Positions 1 to 7,238 of a DNA stretch of 12,790 nucleotides are shown here, one piece after another (the stretch's first letter is position 1; each line of letters starts with the position of its first letter). The position numbers and the translations under genes were made by a program. Source of the stretch: Pseudomonadota bacterium (GTDB lineage: Bacteria; Pseudomonadota; Gammaproteobacteria; Xanthomonadales; Xanthomonadaceae); contig JAEWJB010000012.1 in assembly GCA_023386795.1 (NCBI GenBank), positions 1-12,790 on the forward strand, read 5' to 3'. The notes under the pieces are model-generated. The model was not told the DNA's origin. It saw only the letters and a list, made by a program, of their open reading frames with translations, and ran no database searches.

Positions 1-148
1 CTACGAGCCTCCATGGATGGATTCACGGCGTGTCCCGAAAGGGCCCCGCCCCCGCAGGCCGAGCAACGATCCCCGCGAGCCGATCACCCTCGAAGGCCAG
101 CAAGCCAACAATAAGGCGCCGCACCACACAAGCCGGCCGCAGGCCAAA
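1..148 (+). repeat. Dispersed intergenic repeat, left copy (truncated by the window edge)
   Basis: The first 40 bases (1-40) are identical to the reverse complement of 12719-12758. Weaker similarity then continues to about position 148, through shared blocks such as GGCCCCGCCCC, GCAGGCCG, AGCCGATCA, TCGAAGGCCA and a GCCGCA-containing tail. The copy faces ybaL, as the right copy faces btuB. The hairpin head seen in the right copy would lie upstream of base 1, outside the window. No transposase or target duplication is visible. I infer a dispersed noncoding intergenic repeat of the Lysobacter/Xanthomonas kind. After it, positions 149-220 hold an A7C6 run at 146-158 and no promoter I can support. 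Confidence 0.8.
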
Positions 149-220
149 AAAACCCCCCTTCTGTTTGCCACCCACCGCATTCATCAGCGAAACTCGAACC
201 CCTTGTTCCCGTTCGAGCCG

Positions 221-1924
221 ATGCACCACGACACCAGCCTCATCGACATCATCGCCGTCGGCCTCGCCGTCGCCTTCATTCTTGGCGCGCTGGCCAACAA
301 GCTGCGTTTGTCGCCGCTGGTGGGTTATCTGGTCGCCGGCATGGTGGTCGGCCCCTTCACTCCGGGCTTCGTCGCCAACCAGGACCTCGCCAACCAGCTC
401 TCCGAACTCGGCGTCATGCTGCTGATGTTCGGCGTCGGCCTGCACTTCTCGCTGGAAGACCTGCTGGAAGTGAAGTGGATCGCCATCCCGGGCGCCATCG
501 TGCAGATCGCCGTGGCCACGATGCTCGGCTGGGGCTTGGCCTGGACGATGGGCTGGCCCTGGCTCAACGGCCTGGTATTCGGCCTGGCCCTGTCCGTGGC
601 CAGCACGGTCGTGCTGCTGCGCGCACTCGAAGAGCGCCGCCTGCTGGAAACGCAGCGCGGCAAGATCGCCATCGGCTGGCTGATCGTCGAAGACCTCGTC
701 ATGGTCCTCGCACTCGTGCTGCTGCCCGCGCTGGCCAGTGCGCTCGGCGGCGATCACGGCAGCGGCGGCGGCCTGGCCATCGCCATGGCGATGGGCTGGA
801 CCTTGTTGAAGATGGCCGCGTTCGTGGCGGTGATGCTGATCGTCGGCCGCCGCGCCATCCCGTGGATCCTCGCGCGCATCGCCGCCACCGGCTCGCGCGA
901 ACTGTTCACCCTCGCCGTGCTTGCCATCGCGCTCGGCGTGGCGTTCGGCTCGGCCATGCTGTTCGGCGTCTCCTTCGCGCTCGGCGCGTTCTTCGCCGGC
1001 ATGCTGCTCAACGAATCGGAACTCAGCCACAAGGCCGCCAACGATTCGCTGCCCCTGCGCGACGCCTTCGCGGTGCTGTTCTTCGTCTCGGTGGGCATGC
1101 TGTTCAACCCGTCCATCCTGGTCGAACACCCGTGGCAGGTGCTGGCCACCTTCCTCACCATCACCGTGGGCAAGTCGGTGGCCGCGTTCTTCATCGTGCG
1201 CGCGTTCGGCCATCCCACCGGCACCGCGCTCACCATCTCGGTGAGCCTGGCGCAGATCGGCGAGTTCTCCTTCATCCTCGCCGGCCTCGGCGTGGGCTTG
1301 GCGATCCTGCCGGAAACCGGCCGCGACCTGATCCTCGCCGGCGCGCTGCTGTCGATCATTGCCAACCCGTTCCTGTTCTCCTGGCTGGACCGCTGGCAGG
1401 CCAGGCATGCACAGGAAGCCCCGCAGCCGGCCGAGATCGAGCTGCCGCCCGGCCCGCCGCTGCCCACCGAAGGCCACGCCATCGTCATCGGCTATGGCCG
1501 CGTCGGCAGTGCGCTCGCCCCGCTGCTGCGCGATCGCGGCGTGCCGGTGCTGGTGATCGACGACAACCGCGACCACGTCGAGCGCGCGCATGCCGCCGGC
1601 ATTCCCGCCATCCGTGGCAGCGCGGCCGCCGACAAGGTGCTGGCCGAAGCCCACCCGCAGCGCGCGAAGATCGCCGTGCTGGCGATCCCGCAACCGCTGG
1701 AGGCAGGCGAGACGCTCAGCAAGCTGCGGGCGCTGAACCCCACGCTCACGCTGCTCGCACGCGCGCACAGCGACGCGGAAGTGAAGTACCTGCTGGAGCA
1801 TGGCGCCGACGGCGCGGTGCTGGCCGAACGCGAGCTGGCGCATTCGCTGACCGAGATGATCCTCTCCACCCCGCCGTACCGTGCCCTGCGGCAGGTGCCG
1901 CCGGCGCCCCCGCCGGCGGGCTGA
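221..1924 (+). CDS. ybaL: YbaL/KefB-type monovalent cation:proton antiporter (CPA2 family) with RCK/TrkA-N domain
   Basis: Predicted 567-residue inner-membrane antiporter exchanging K+ (or Na+) for H+. Residues 1-390 are a hydrophobic transport domain of about 12 membrane segments, with the family pattern NKLRLSPLVGYLVAG (26-40), FGVGLHFSLEDL (70-81), IGWLIVEDLVMVL (151-163) and AQIGEFSF (344-351). A proline-rich linker (about 400-416) leads to a cytoplasmic Rossmann-type RCK domain from 418, with the nucleotide-binding motif GYGRVG at 424-429. The length is close to E. coli YbaL (about 558), and the start MHHDTSLI aligns with the MHHATPLI I recall for YbaL. The frame stays open upstream to an ATG at 17, but those 68 codons run over the dispersed repeat and are not antiporter-like, so ATG 221 is chosen although only a weak GAG precedes it. 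It is divergent from the cobalamin genes only in the circular sense; its 3' end converges on the AraC-type gene. No function in B12 metabolism is implied. Confidence 0.92.
   Translation: MHHDTSLIDIIAVGLAVAFILGALANKLRLSPLVGYLVAGMVVGPFTPGFVANQDLANQLSELGVMLLMFGVGLHFSLEDLLEVKWIAIPGAIVQIAVATMLGWGLAWTMGWPWLNGLVFGLALSVASTVVLLRALEERRLLETQRGKIAIGWLIVEDLVMVLALVLLPALASALGGDHGSGGGLAIAMAMGWTLLKMAAFVAVMLIVGRRAIPWILARIAATGSRELFTLAVLAIALGVAFGSAMLFGVSFALGAFFAGMLLNESELSHKAANDSLPLRDAFAVLFFVSVGMLFNPSILVEHPWQVLATFLTITVGKSVAAFFIVRAFGHPTGTALTISVSLAQIGEFSFILAGLGVGLAILPETGRDLILAGALLSIIANPFLFSWLDRWQARHAQEAPQPAEIELPPGPPLPTEGHAIVIGYGRVGSALAPLLRDRGVPVLVIDDNRDHVERAHAAGIPAIRGSAAADKVLAEAHPQRAKIAVLAIPQPLEAGETLSKLRALNPTLTLLARAHSDAEVKYLLEHGADGAVLAERELAHSLTEMILSTPPYRALRQVPPAPPPAG
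1898..1919. terminator. Possible bidirectional hairpin between convergent genes
   Basis: A perfect 9-base inverted repeat, CCGCCGGCG (1898-1906) and CGCCGGCGG (1911-1919), encloses a CCCC loop within the last codons of ybaL. It lies 14 bases from the end of the convergent AraC-type gene. It has no T-tract, so it is not a classical intrinsic terminator, and its codons read as a Pro/Ala-rich tail. Its position at a tail-to-tail junction with an 8-base gap is the main reason to suspect a role in ending or stabilising both transcripts. Confidence 0.35.
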
Positions 1925-1932
1925 ACCGTGGT

Positions 1933-2820
1933 CTAGGGCGCGAGCGGCAGGTAGAGGTCCGCGCGCAGGATCGGCGCCGGCACGTCCTCCGGGTCGTCGA
2001 GGTAGTGGTGGAAGACCGGCGCGTCGCGCAATTCGCGGCCGCTGTCCGGCCACCACTCCGCCAGCAGGCGGTCCAGCGCGCCCTCCAGGCCCTCGTACGG
2101 GCCCACGTGGCGCAATACCGCATGCTCGCCGCCGCCCAGCGTGCGCAGCGACATCGGCGCGGGGGGCGTAGCGAGACCCTCGCCGAAGGCCATCGCGCAA
2201 TCAAAGACGTGTTCGCTTGGGGCCACGTCGCGATGGTCGACCAGTGGCACGCCCACCAGGCGCTCCAGGCGTTCGCCGAGGCCGGCCTGCATCGCCCAGC
2301 CGAACAACCGGCCAAACCCGCGATCCAACTCCTCGAAAGCCCCGCGCTGGCGCAGCACCACGACCTCGAATGGCGCGACGTCCTGGAGGGTGACGCGCAA
2401 CGGCGTGGGGGGCGTGTCGCCTTCGGCAAGCGCCGGCGCGGCCAGCCGTTGCAGCAACGGCGCAACCGCTTGCGCGTCGCCACGCAGGCTCGCCGGGGTC
2501 ACGTCCAGTCGCGACCGGAACAGGCGCGCCAAGGCCTGCGGTGAGTCGTAACCGGCGGCCATTGCCGCCTCGGTCACGCTGGCGCCTGCACCGAGCCGAC
2601 GCAGGGCGACGCTCAGGCGAAGTCGCGCGACGGTGTGGCCGACGGTCTCGCCAGTCAGCGCGCGGTAGATGCGATGGAAGTGGAACGGCGACAGGTGCGC
2701 GATGGCTGCCAGCGCCTCCAGGTCGGGCAGTGGCGCATCCGGTTGTTCGACGCGCTCGCGCAGGTGGGCGACGACGCGTTCGATGCCAAGGGCATGACGT
2801 TGCAGGCTGGGCTGGCGCAT
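1933..2820 (-). CDS. AraC-family transcriptional regulator with C-terminal GyrI-like effector-binding domain
   Basis: A 295-residue cytoplasmic DNA-binding protein. The N-terminal half is an AraC/XylS module: first helix-turn-helix at about 34-54 (LEALAAIAHLSPFHFHRIYR), second at about 82-105, with the diagnostic AGYDSPQALARLFR pattern (89-102). The C-terminal half, about 140-295, matches GyrI/Rob-type small-molecule-binding domains, including RHVGPYEGL (237-245) and a tail with HHYLDDPEDV (271-280). This domain order (reader head first, ligand domain last) is that of Rob-like regulators. The start ATG at 2820 is preceded by a GGAG six bases upstream; a longer open frame to 2940 would run into cobS and is rejected. 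It is on the same strand as the cob genes, but 85 bases separate it from the cobS stop, so it may be read through from the operon or have its own promoter. The ligand and target genes cannot be told from sequence. Confidence 0.88.
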   Translation of the reverse strand: MRQPSLQRHALGIERVVAHLRERVEQPDAPLPDLEALAAIAHLSPFHFHRIYRALTGETVGHTVARLRLSVALRRLGAGASVTEAAMAAGYDSPQALARLFRSRLDVTPASLRGDAQAVAPLLQRLAAPALAEGDTPPTPLRVTLQDVAPFEVVVLRQRGAFEELDRGFGRLFGWAMQAGLGERLERLVGVPLVDHRDVAPSEHVFDCAMAFGEGLATPPAPMSLRTLGGGEHAVLRHVGPYEGLEGALDRLLAEWWPDSGRELRDAPVFHHYLDDPEDVPAPILRADLYLPLAP

Positions 2821-2905
2821 GGGACCGCTCCGGGTGGGTGTGCGGACACTGTGGCCCTCGCCGTTCGTGCGCGCGTTACCGATCTTGCGCGATGGGCGGC
2901 GGCCG

Positions 2906-3631
2906 CTACAACGCCATGGCCACCAGCACGGCCACTTCAACCAACTCGGCCAGCGCGCCGCAGGTATCGCCGGTCATGCCGCCGAGCCGGCGCACGCAGG
3001 CGCGCCGCCAGAACCAGAACACCGCGATGACCACCAGCAGCGCGATCACGCCGCGGCGGCCCACGCATGCCACCCCCGCCAGCGTGCCGAGCAAGGCGCA
3101 GAAGCAGGCAACCCGCGATGCCCCCGCCAACGGCGCCCCCATTCCCGACGCGCGGACATAGGGCGTGGAAAGGAAGGCCGCGGTAAGCGCCGCGCGTCCC
3201 AGCAGGGGCGCGAGCAGCAAGGCCGGCCAGAGCGCCGGCGCGGGCAGGCTGGCGAGCGCGGCGAATTTCAGCAGCAGTACCAGCACCAATGCCGTGACAC
3301 CGGCAGGGCCACTGCGAGGGTCTTTCATGATCGCCAACGTGCGCTCGCGATCGCCGAGTCCACCCACCCAGGCATCGGCGGTATCGGCCAATCCATCCAG
3401 GTGCAGGCCGCCGGTGAGCCATGCCCACGCTGCCACTCCGAGCGCGGCGACCAACACCGGCGCGCCGTGCTGGAGCGCCCATGCCAGCGACGCCAGCACC
3501 ACGCCGATCACCAGCCCGACCAGCGGATACCACGGCAACGAGCGCGCTTGCGCGCCCGGGCGGGCAAACACGTGCGCCGGCACTGGAATGCGGGTCAGGA
3601 AGCCCAGCGCGACGAGCAGGCCGTCGATCAT
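2906..3631 (-). CDS. cobS: Adenosylcobinamide-GDP ribazoletransferase (cobalamin synthase) CobS
   Basis: A 241-residue integral inner-membrane enzyme that joins adenosylcobinamide-GDP to alpha-ribazole (or its phosphate), completing the nucleotide loop of cobalamin. Family signatures are clear: FLTRIPVP near the N-terminus (11-18), GGLHLDGLADTADAW (74-88) with its metal-binding acidic residues, KDPRSGPAG (103-111), STPYVRASGMG (155-165) and GGMTGDTCGALAE (217-229). Between these lie several hydrophobic segments, as expected for CobS. The length is normal for the family (about 240-250). The ATG at 3631 overlaps the cobC stop as ATGA (3628-3631), pointing to coupled translation. It is the last gene of the cobalamin run; the substrate-making partners CobU, CobT and CobC are directly upstream. 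Confidence 0.96.
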   Translation of the reverse strand: MIDGLLVALGFLTRIPVPAHVFARPGAQARSLPWYPLVGLVIGVVLASLAWALQHGAPVLVAALGVAAWAWLTGGLHLDGLADTADAWVGGLGDRERTLAIMKDPRSGPAGVTALVLVLLLKFAALASLPAPALWPALLLAPLLGRAALTAAFLSTPYVRASGMGAPLAGASRVACFCALLGTLAGVACVGRRGVIALLVVIAVFWFWRRACVRRLGGMTGDTCGALAELVEVAVLVAMAL

Positions 3632-4194
3632 GCGGCCGCCGGCGGCCAGGCAAGCGGGTGCAGCGAGGCGTGCGGCACGCCGATCTCGACCATCTGCCCG
3701 AACGGCCGCCGCTCGACGATGCAGCGCAGCGCGCGAATCGCACCGCCATGCGTCACCACCAGCACGCGCCGTCCCGTGCCGGCGTGCTCGGCGACGATCT
3801 GGTCGAGCGCGGCGGACAGCCGGCCGCGGAACGCCGCGAACGGCTCGCCACCCGGTGGCGGATGGTGGACCGGATCGGCCCAGAAGCGCCCCAGCGCAGG
3901 GCCGGCATCGCGGTCGATGTCCTCGATCGGCACGCCTTGCCACTCGCCGAAGTGGTATTCCACCAGTCGCCCGTCCAGCCGCAGCGGCAGCCCGCGCTGC
4001 GTGGCCAGTTCGGTGGCGAAGGCGGCGCAGCGCTGCAAGGTCGAGCTGACCACGGCGTCCCAGGTCCCCGTGGCGGCGGTCGCGCGCAATTGCGCCCACC
4101 CCTGCTCGCTGAGTGGATCATCCAGTTGCCCGCGATAGCTGCGCTGGCCGGTGTGGCCGTGGCGCAGCAGTTCGATGCTCGGCATCGTGCTCAT
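3628..4194 (-). CDS. cobC: Alpha-ribazole phosphatase CobC (histidine phosphatase superfamily)
   Basis: A 188-residue cytoplasmic phosphatase that removes the 5'-phosphate from alpha-ribazole phosphate or adenosylcobalamin 5'-phosphate. The histidine-phosphatase core is visible: ELLRHGHTG (8-16) with catalytic His12 and Arg11, a further conserved arginine at 55 in STLQRC, VEYHFGEWQG (78-87) with the likely proton donor Glu79, and VVTHGG (146-151) with the second His149. The family's usual length is about 190-205. ATG 4194 overlaps the cobT stop as ATGA (4191-4194); a second in-frame ATG at 4185 (MPSIELL) is a weaker alternative. It sits between cobT and cobS, the enzymes on either side of it in the pathway. 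Note the naming clash: cobC of Pseudomonas denitrificans is a different enzyme (the decarboxylase encoded at 7235-8218). Confidence 0.93.
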   Translation of the reverse strand: MSTMPSIELLRHGHTGQRSYRGQLDDPLSEQGWAQLRATAATGTWDAVVSSTLQRCAAFATELATQRGLPLRLDGRLVEYHFGEWQGVPIEDIDRDAGPALGRFWADPVHHPPPGGEPFAAFRGRLSAALDQIVAEHAGTGRRVLVVTHGGAIRALRCIVERRPFGQMVEIGVPHASLHPLAWPPAAA

Positions 4195-5234
4195 GTTTCG
4201 GAGACCCCCGCTTCCTCGAACGTCGCCATCTGCGCATGCAGCGCGCAGGCCATCCGCAGCAGCGGCACCGCCAGCGCGGCGCCGCTGGCCTCACCCAGGC
4301 GCAGGCCGAGGTCGAGCAGGGGCTCGGCGCCGAGCGCATCGAGCACCGCGCCATGGCCATTTTCTTGCGAGCGGTGCGAGAACAGCAGCCAATCGCGCAC
4401 GCCGGGTTGCAGGCGTACCGCGACCAGCGCGGCCACACTGACGATGAAGCCATCCACCAGTACCGGGATGCCTGCCTGCGCGGCGGCCAGGCAGGCACCG
4501 GCCAGCGCGGCGATCTCGAAGCCCCCGAGTCGGCGCAACCATTCCATCGGCGCGTGGTCGCCGGCGTGCCACGCCAGCGCGCGGGCGATCACCTCGGCCT
4601 TGTGCGCGATGCCCCGCGCATCCAGCCCGGTACCGGCCCCCACCAGCCATTCGGGCGGCTGCCGCAGCAGCGCCGCGGCCAGCGCGGCGGCGGCGGTGGT
4701 ATTGCCGATGCCCATCTCGCCACCGATGTAGAGCTGCGCACCAGCCCGGCGCGCCGCGGCGACACTGTCGGCGCCGGCCTGCAACGCGGCGACGAGTTGC
4801 TCGTCGCCCATCGCGGGTTGGCTGCAGAAGTTCGCCGTCGAAGGCGCGATGCGCACGCGGCGTATCGCAGGCATCGGACCGATGTCGTTGACGGTGCCCA
4901 GGTCGACCACCTCCAGCCGTGCGTCGAGCACGCGCGCCAGCACCGAGATCGCCGCACCGCCATGGGCAAAGTTGCGCAGCATTTCCCCGGTCACCGCCTG
5001 CGGGAACGCGGAGATGCCCTCGGCCGCGACGCCGTGATCGCCCGCGAACACCGCGATCCACACCGCGTCGAGCTGCGGCCGCGCCCGCCCCTGCAAAGCG
5101 GCCAGGCGGATCGCCAGCGATTCCAGCCGGCCCAGCGAGCCCGGCGGCTTGGTCAGCCGCGCTTGTCGCGCGGTGGCTTCGCGGGCGGCCGCGGTATCCG
5201 GGCGCACGGGGTCGGCACTCCACCACGCGGTCAC
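4191..5234 (-). CDS. cobT: Nicotinate-nucleotide--dimethylbenzimidazole phosphoribosyltransferase CobT
   Basis: A 347-residue cytoplasmic enzyme that transfers phosphoribose from nicotinate mononucleotide to a lower-ligand base, giving alpha-ribazole phosphate. Family landmarks: KPPGSLGRLE (29-38), FAGDHGVAAEGISAFPQ (63-79), VTGEMLRNFAHGGAAI (81-96), LYIGGEMGIGNTTAAAA (168-184), VGAGTGLD (198-205) and LGLRLGEASGAALA (309-322), where Glu315 corresponds to the catalytic glutamate (Glu317 of the Salmonella enzyme). Length is close to the usual about 350. GTG 5234 is chosen because it overlaps the cobU stop as GTGA and because the residues upstream of it in the open frame are unlike CobT. No dimethylbenzimidazole synthase (bluB) is in the window, so the base may be imported or made elsewhere. 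Confidence 0.96.
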   Translation of the reverse strand: MTAWWSADPVRPDTAAAREATARQARLTKPPGSLGRLESLAIRLAALQGRARPQLDAVWIAVFAGDHGVAAEGISAFPQAVTGEMLRNFAHGGAAISVLARVLDARLEVVDLGTVNDIGPMPAIRRVRIAPSTANFCSQPAMGDEQLVAALQAGADSVAAARRAGAQLYIGGEMGIGNTTAAAALAAALLRQPPEWLVGAGTGLDARGIAHKAEVIARALAWHAGDHAPMEWLRRLGGFEIAALAGACLAAAQAGIPVLVDGFIVSVAALVAVRLQPGVRDWLLFSHRSQENGHGAVLDALGAEPLLDLGLRLGEASGAALAVPLLRMACALHAQMATFEEAGVSET

Positions 5235-5752
5235 GGCGCTTCTCCCTTCAACCACAGCGGCAGGCCGGCGACGACCAGCGCCACGCGCGTGCATTGCCGC
5301 GCCAGTGCCTGGTGCAGCCAGCCGGATTCATCGACGAAGCGCCGGCTCAACTCGCCCAGCGGCACGATGCCCTGCCCCACTTCGTTGCTGACCAGCAGGA
5401 TGCGGCCGGGCAGCGTCGGCAGCACCTGCAGCAACGCGTCGCGCTCGCGCTGGAAGCGGCTCGCGTCCGGATCGCCCAGCAGGTTGCCCAGCCACAGCGT
5501 CAGGCAGTCCACGATGACGCAGCGGTCCGGCGCGGCATGGACGCGCAACGTGGCCGCCAGCGCCAGCGGCTCTTCCACGCACTCCCAGCGTTGCGGGCGG
5601 CGCGCGCGATGGTGGGCGATGCGTGCGGACATCTCCGCATCGAGCGCCTGCGCGGTGGCGATGTAGGTGACCGGCAAGCCGCTGTCGGCCGCCCGCCGTT
5701 CGGCCAGGGCGCTCTTGCCGGAGCGGGCGCCGCCGAGGATCAGTTCATGCAT
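5231..5752 (-). CDS. cobU: Bifunctional adenosylcobinamide kinase / adenosylcobinamide-phosphate guanylyltransferase CobU
   Basis: A 173-residue cytoplasmic enzyme that phosphorylates adenosylcobinamide and then converts the phosphate to the GDP form used by CobS. The P-loop GGARSGKS is at 7-14, immediately after the N-terminal strand. The pair His47-His48 in ARIAHHRARRP holds the histidine that becomes guanylylated in the Salmonella enzyme (His46 there). VDCLTLWLGNLL (81-92) and LLVSNEVGQGIVP (119-131) are further CobU signatures. Length is typical (about 170-180). The ATG at 5752 overlaps the 3' end of cobQ by 8 bases and the stop overlaps the cobT GTG. Called cobP in the P. denitrificans scheme. 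The frame is open well upstream of 5752, but that part is a shadow of cobQ. Confidence 0.96.
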   Translation of the reverse strand: MHELILGGARSGKSALAERRAADSGLPVTYIATAQALDAEMSARIAHHRARRPQRWECVEEPLALAATLRVHAAPDRCVIVDCLTLWLGNLLGDPDASRFQRERDALLQVLPTLPGRILLVSNEVGQGIVPLGELSRRFVDESGWLHQALARQCTRVALVVAGLPLWLKGEAP

Positions 5753-7238
5753 GAGGCAGGATTTCCCGCTGGGAAGGAAGCGGCAGGCCCAGCAAGCCGG
5801 ACAATGCCGCGGTGTCGAGGTGGGCTTCCACCGTGTCGGCGAGGCGCTCGAGCGTCTGCTCGCGCAACGCCGGCAGGTCCAGCGGCTGCGCATCGGTGAG
5901 CCCGGCCCAATGCAGCAGGGCGGACAACGCTTCGGGCGCGTCGAAGACGCCGTGCAGGTAGGTGCCGATGACCTGGCCGTCGTCGGAGACCGCGCCATCG
6001 TGCCGGCCTTCGTCGAGGATCGCGAAAGGATGGCGCAAGGCCTCGCCTTCGCTGTGGCCGCAGTGGATTTCGTAACCGCGCACGGCGGCGCCGGCAAAAC
6101 GCAAGCGGCCCTGCGTGGCGCGCAGCTGTTTCCCGGCGGCGAAGGTGGTGTGCATGTCCAGCCAGCCCAGGCCCTCGCTGCTGCCGGGCGGCCCATCCCG
6201 GCCGTCGGGGTCGTGGAGCGTGCGCCCGAGCATCTGGAAGCCACCACAGATGCCAAGCACGCGGCCGTCATAGCGCAGGTGGCGGGCGATCGCCGCTTCC
6301 CATCCCTGCGCACGCAGCCAATCGAGATCGTCCCGGGTGGACTTGCTGCCCGGCAGGATGACGAGGTCGCAGGCGGGCATCGCCTCGCCCGGCCCGAGGA
6401 AGCGCAGCTCGACCTGCGGATGCGCGGCCAGCGCGTCGAAATCGGTGTGGTTGCTGATGCGCGGCAAGGCGGGCACCACCACGCGCAAGCGGGCCTGCGG
6501 CTTGGCGGCCTGCTCGCGCGGCAAGGCATCCTCCGCTTCGAGTTGCAGGCCATGCAGGTAGGGCAGCACGCCGAGCACGGGCTTGCCGGTCTCGCGTTCC
6601 AGCCAGTCCAGCCCGGGTTGCAGCAGCGCCAGGTCGCCACGGAAGCGGTTGATGACGAAGCCGGCCACGCGCGCGCGCTCGCTATCGGACAGCAGCGCCA
6701 GCGTGCCGACCAGATGCGCGAACACGCCGCCCCGGTCGATATCGGCAATCAGCAGCACGGGGCAATCCACCGCTTCGGCATAGCCCATGTTGGCAATGTC
6801 GTTGGCACGCAGGTTGATCTCGGCCGGACTGCCGGCGCCCTCCACCATCACCACGCGATGGCGTGCGACCAGGCGGGCGTGCGAGGCCATCACCGCTTCG
6901 CGGGCGATGCGCTTGTAGTCGTGGTACGCCACCGCGTCGAGCGTGGCCGCCACCCGCCCATGCAGGATCACCTGCGCGCCCGTGTCGCTTTGCGGCTTGA
7001 GCAACACCGGGTTGAAATCGGTATGTGGGGCCAGCCCGCAGGCCTGGGCCTGCACCGCCTGCGCGCGGCCGATCTCGCCACCGTCGGCGGTCACCGCGGC
7101 ATTGAGCGCCATGTTCTGCGGCTTGAAGGGTGCCACGTCCACGCCGCGACGATGCAGCCAGCGGCACAGCGCGGCCACCAGCGTGCTCTTGCCGGCGTCG
7201 GAGGTGCAGCCCTGCACCATGAGCACGTGCGCGCTCAT
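5745..7238 (-). CDS. cobQ: Cobyric acid synthase (adenosylcobyrinate a,c-diamide amidotransferase) CobQ/CbiP
   Basis: A 497-residue cytoplasmic glutamine-dependent amidotransferase that amidates adenosylcobyrinic acid a,c-diamide at positions b, d, e and g to give adenosylcobyric acid. The N-terminal half is a dethiobiotin-synthetase-like ATP domain: QGCTSDAGKSTL (9-20), FKPQNMALNA (38-47), GAGSPAEINL (134-143) and ADIDRGGVFA (165-174). The C-terminal half is a class I glutaminase-like domain with LPGSKST (295-301), the nucleophile Cys331 in GICGGFQMLG (329-338), GYEIHCGHSEG (388-398) and His429 in GTYLHGVF (425-432). Full length for the family (about 480-500). ATG 7238 overlaps the cobD stop as ATGA. 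Its presence without cbiA/cobB or ring-building genes nearby is notable: the substrate must be imported or made by genes elsewhere. Confidence 0.97.
   Translation of the reverse strand: MSAHVLMVQGCTSDAGKSTLVAALCRWLHRRGVDVAPFKPQNMALNAAVTADGGEIGRAQAVQAQACGLAPHTDFNPVLLKPQSDTGAQVILHGRVAATLDAVAYHDYKRIAREAVMASHARLVARHRVVMVEGAGSPAEINLRANDIANMGYAEAVDCPVLLIADIDRGGVFAHLVGTLALLSDSERARVAGFVINRFRGDLALLQPGLDWLERETGKPVLGVLPYLHGLQLEAEDALPREQAAKPQARLRVVVPALPRISNHTDFDALAAHPQVELRFLGPGEAMPACDLVILPGSKSTRDDLDWLRAQGWEAAIARHLRYDGRVLGICGGFQMLGRTLHDPDGRDGPPGSSEGLGWLDMHTTFAAGKQLRATQGRLRFAGAAVRGYEIHCGHSEGEALRHPFAILDEGRHDGAVSDDGQVIGTYLHGVFDAPEALSALLHWAGLTDAQPLDLPALREQTLERLADTVEAHLDTAALSGLLGLPLPSQREILPHA

Noticed and set aside
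146..158. The A7C6 run as a terminator or slippage site.
   Set aside because: No stable hairpin precedes a T-run on either strand in the right arrangement and it is not within a gene.
17..220. An in-frame N-terminal extension of the antiporter starting at ATG 17.
   Set aside because: The 68 extra codons run over the dispersed repeat, are basic and proline-rich, and do not resemble the family; YbaL relatives begin at the MHH position matching ATG 221.
23..2200. A long (725-codon) minus-strand open frame opposite ybaL.
   Set aside because: High GC leaves long antisense frames open. Its composition is low-complexity His/Arg/Gly-rich, and the plus strand has a clear antiporter.
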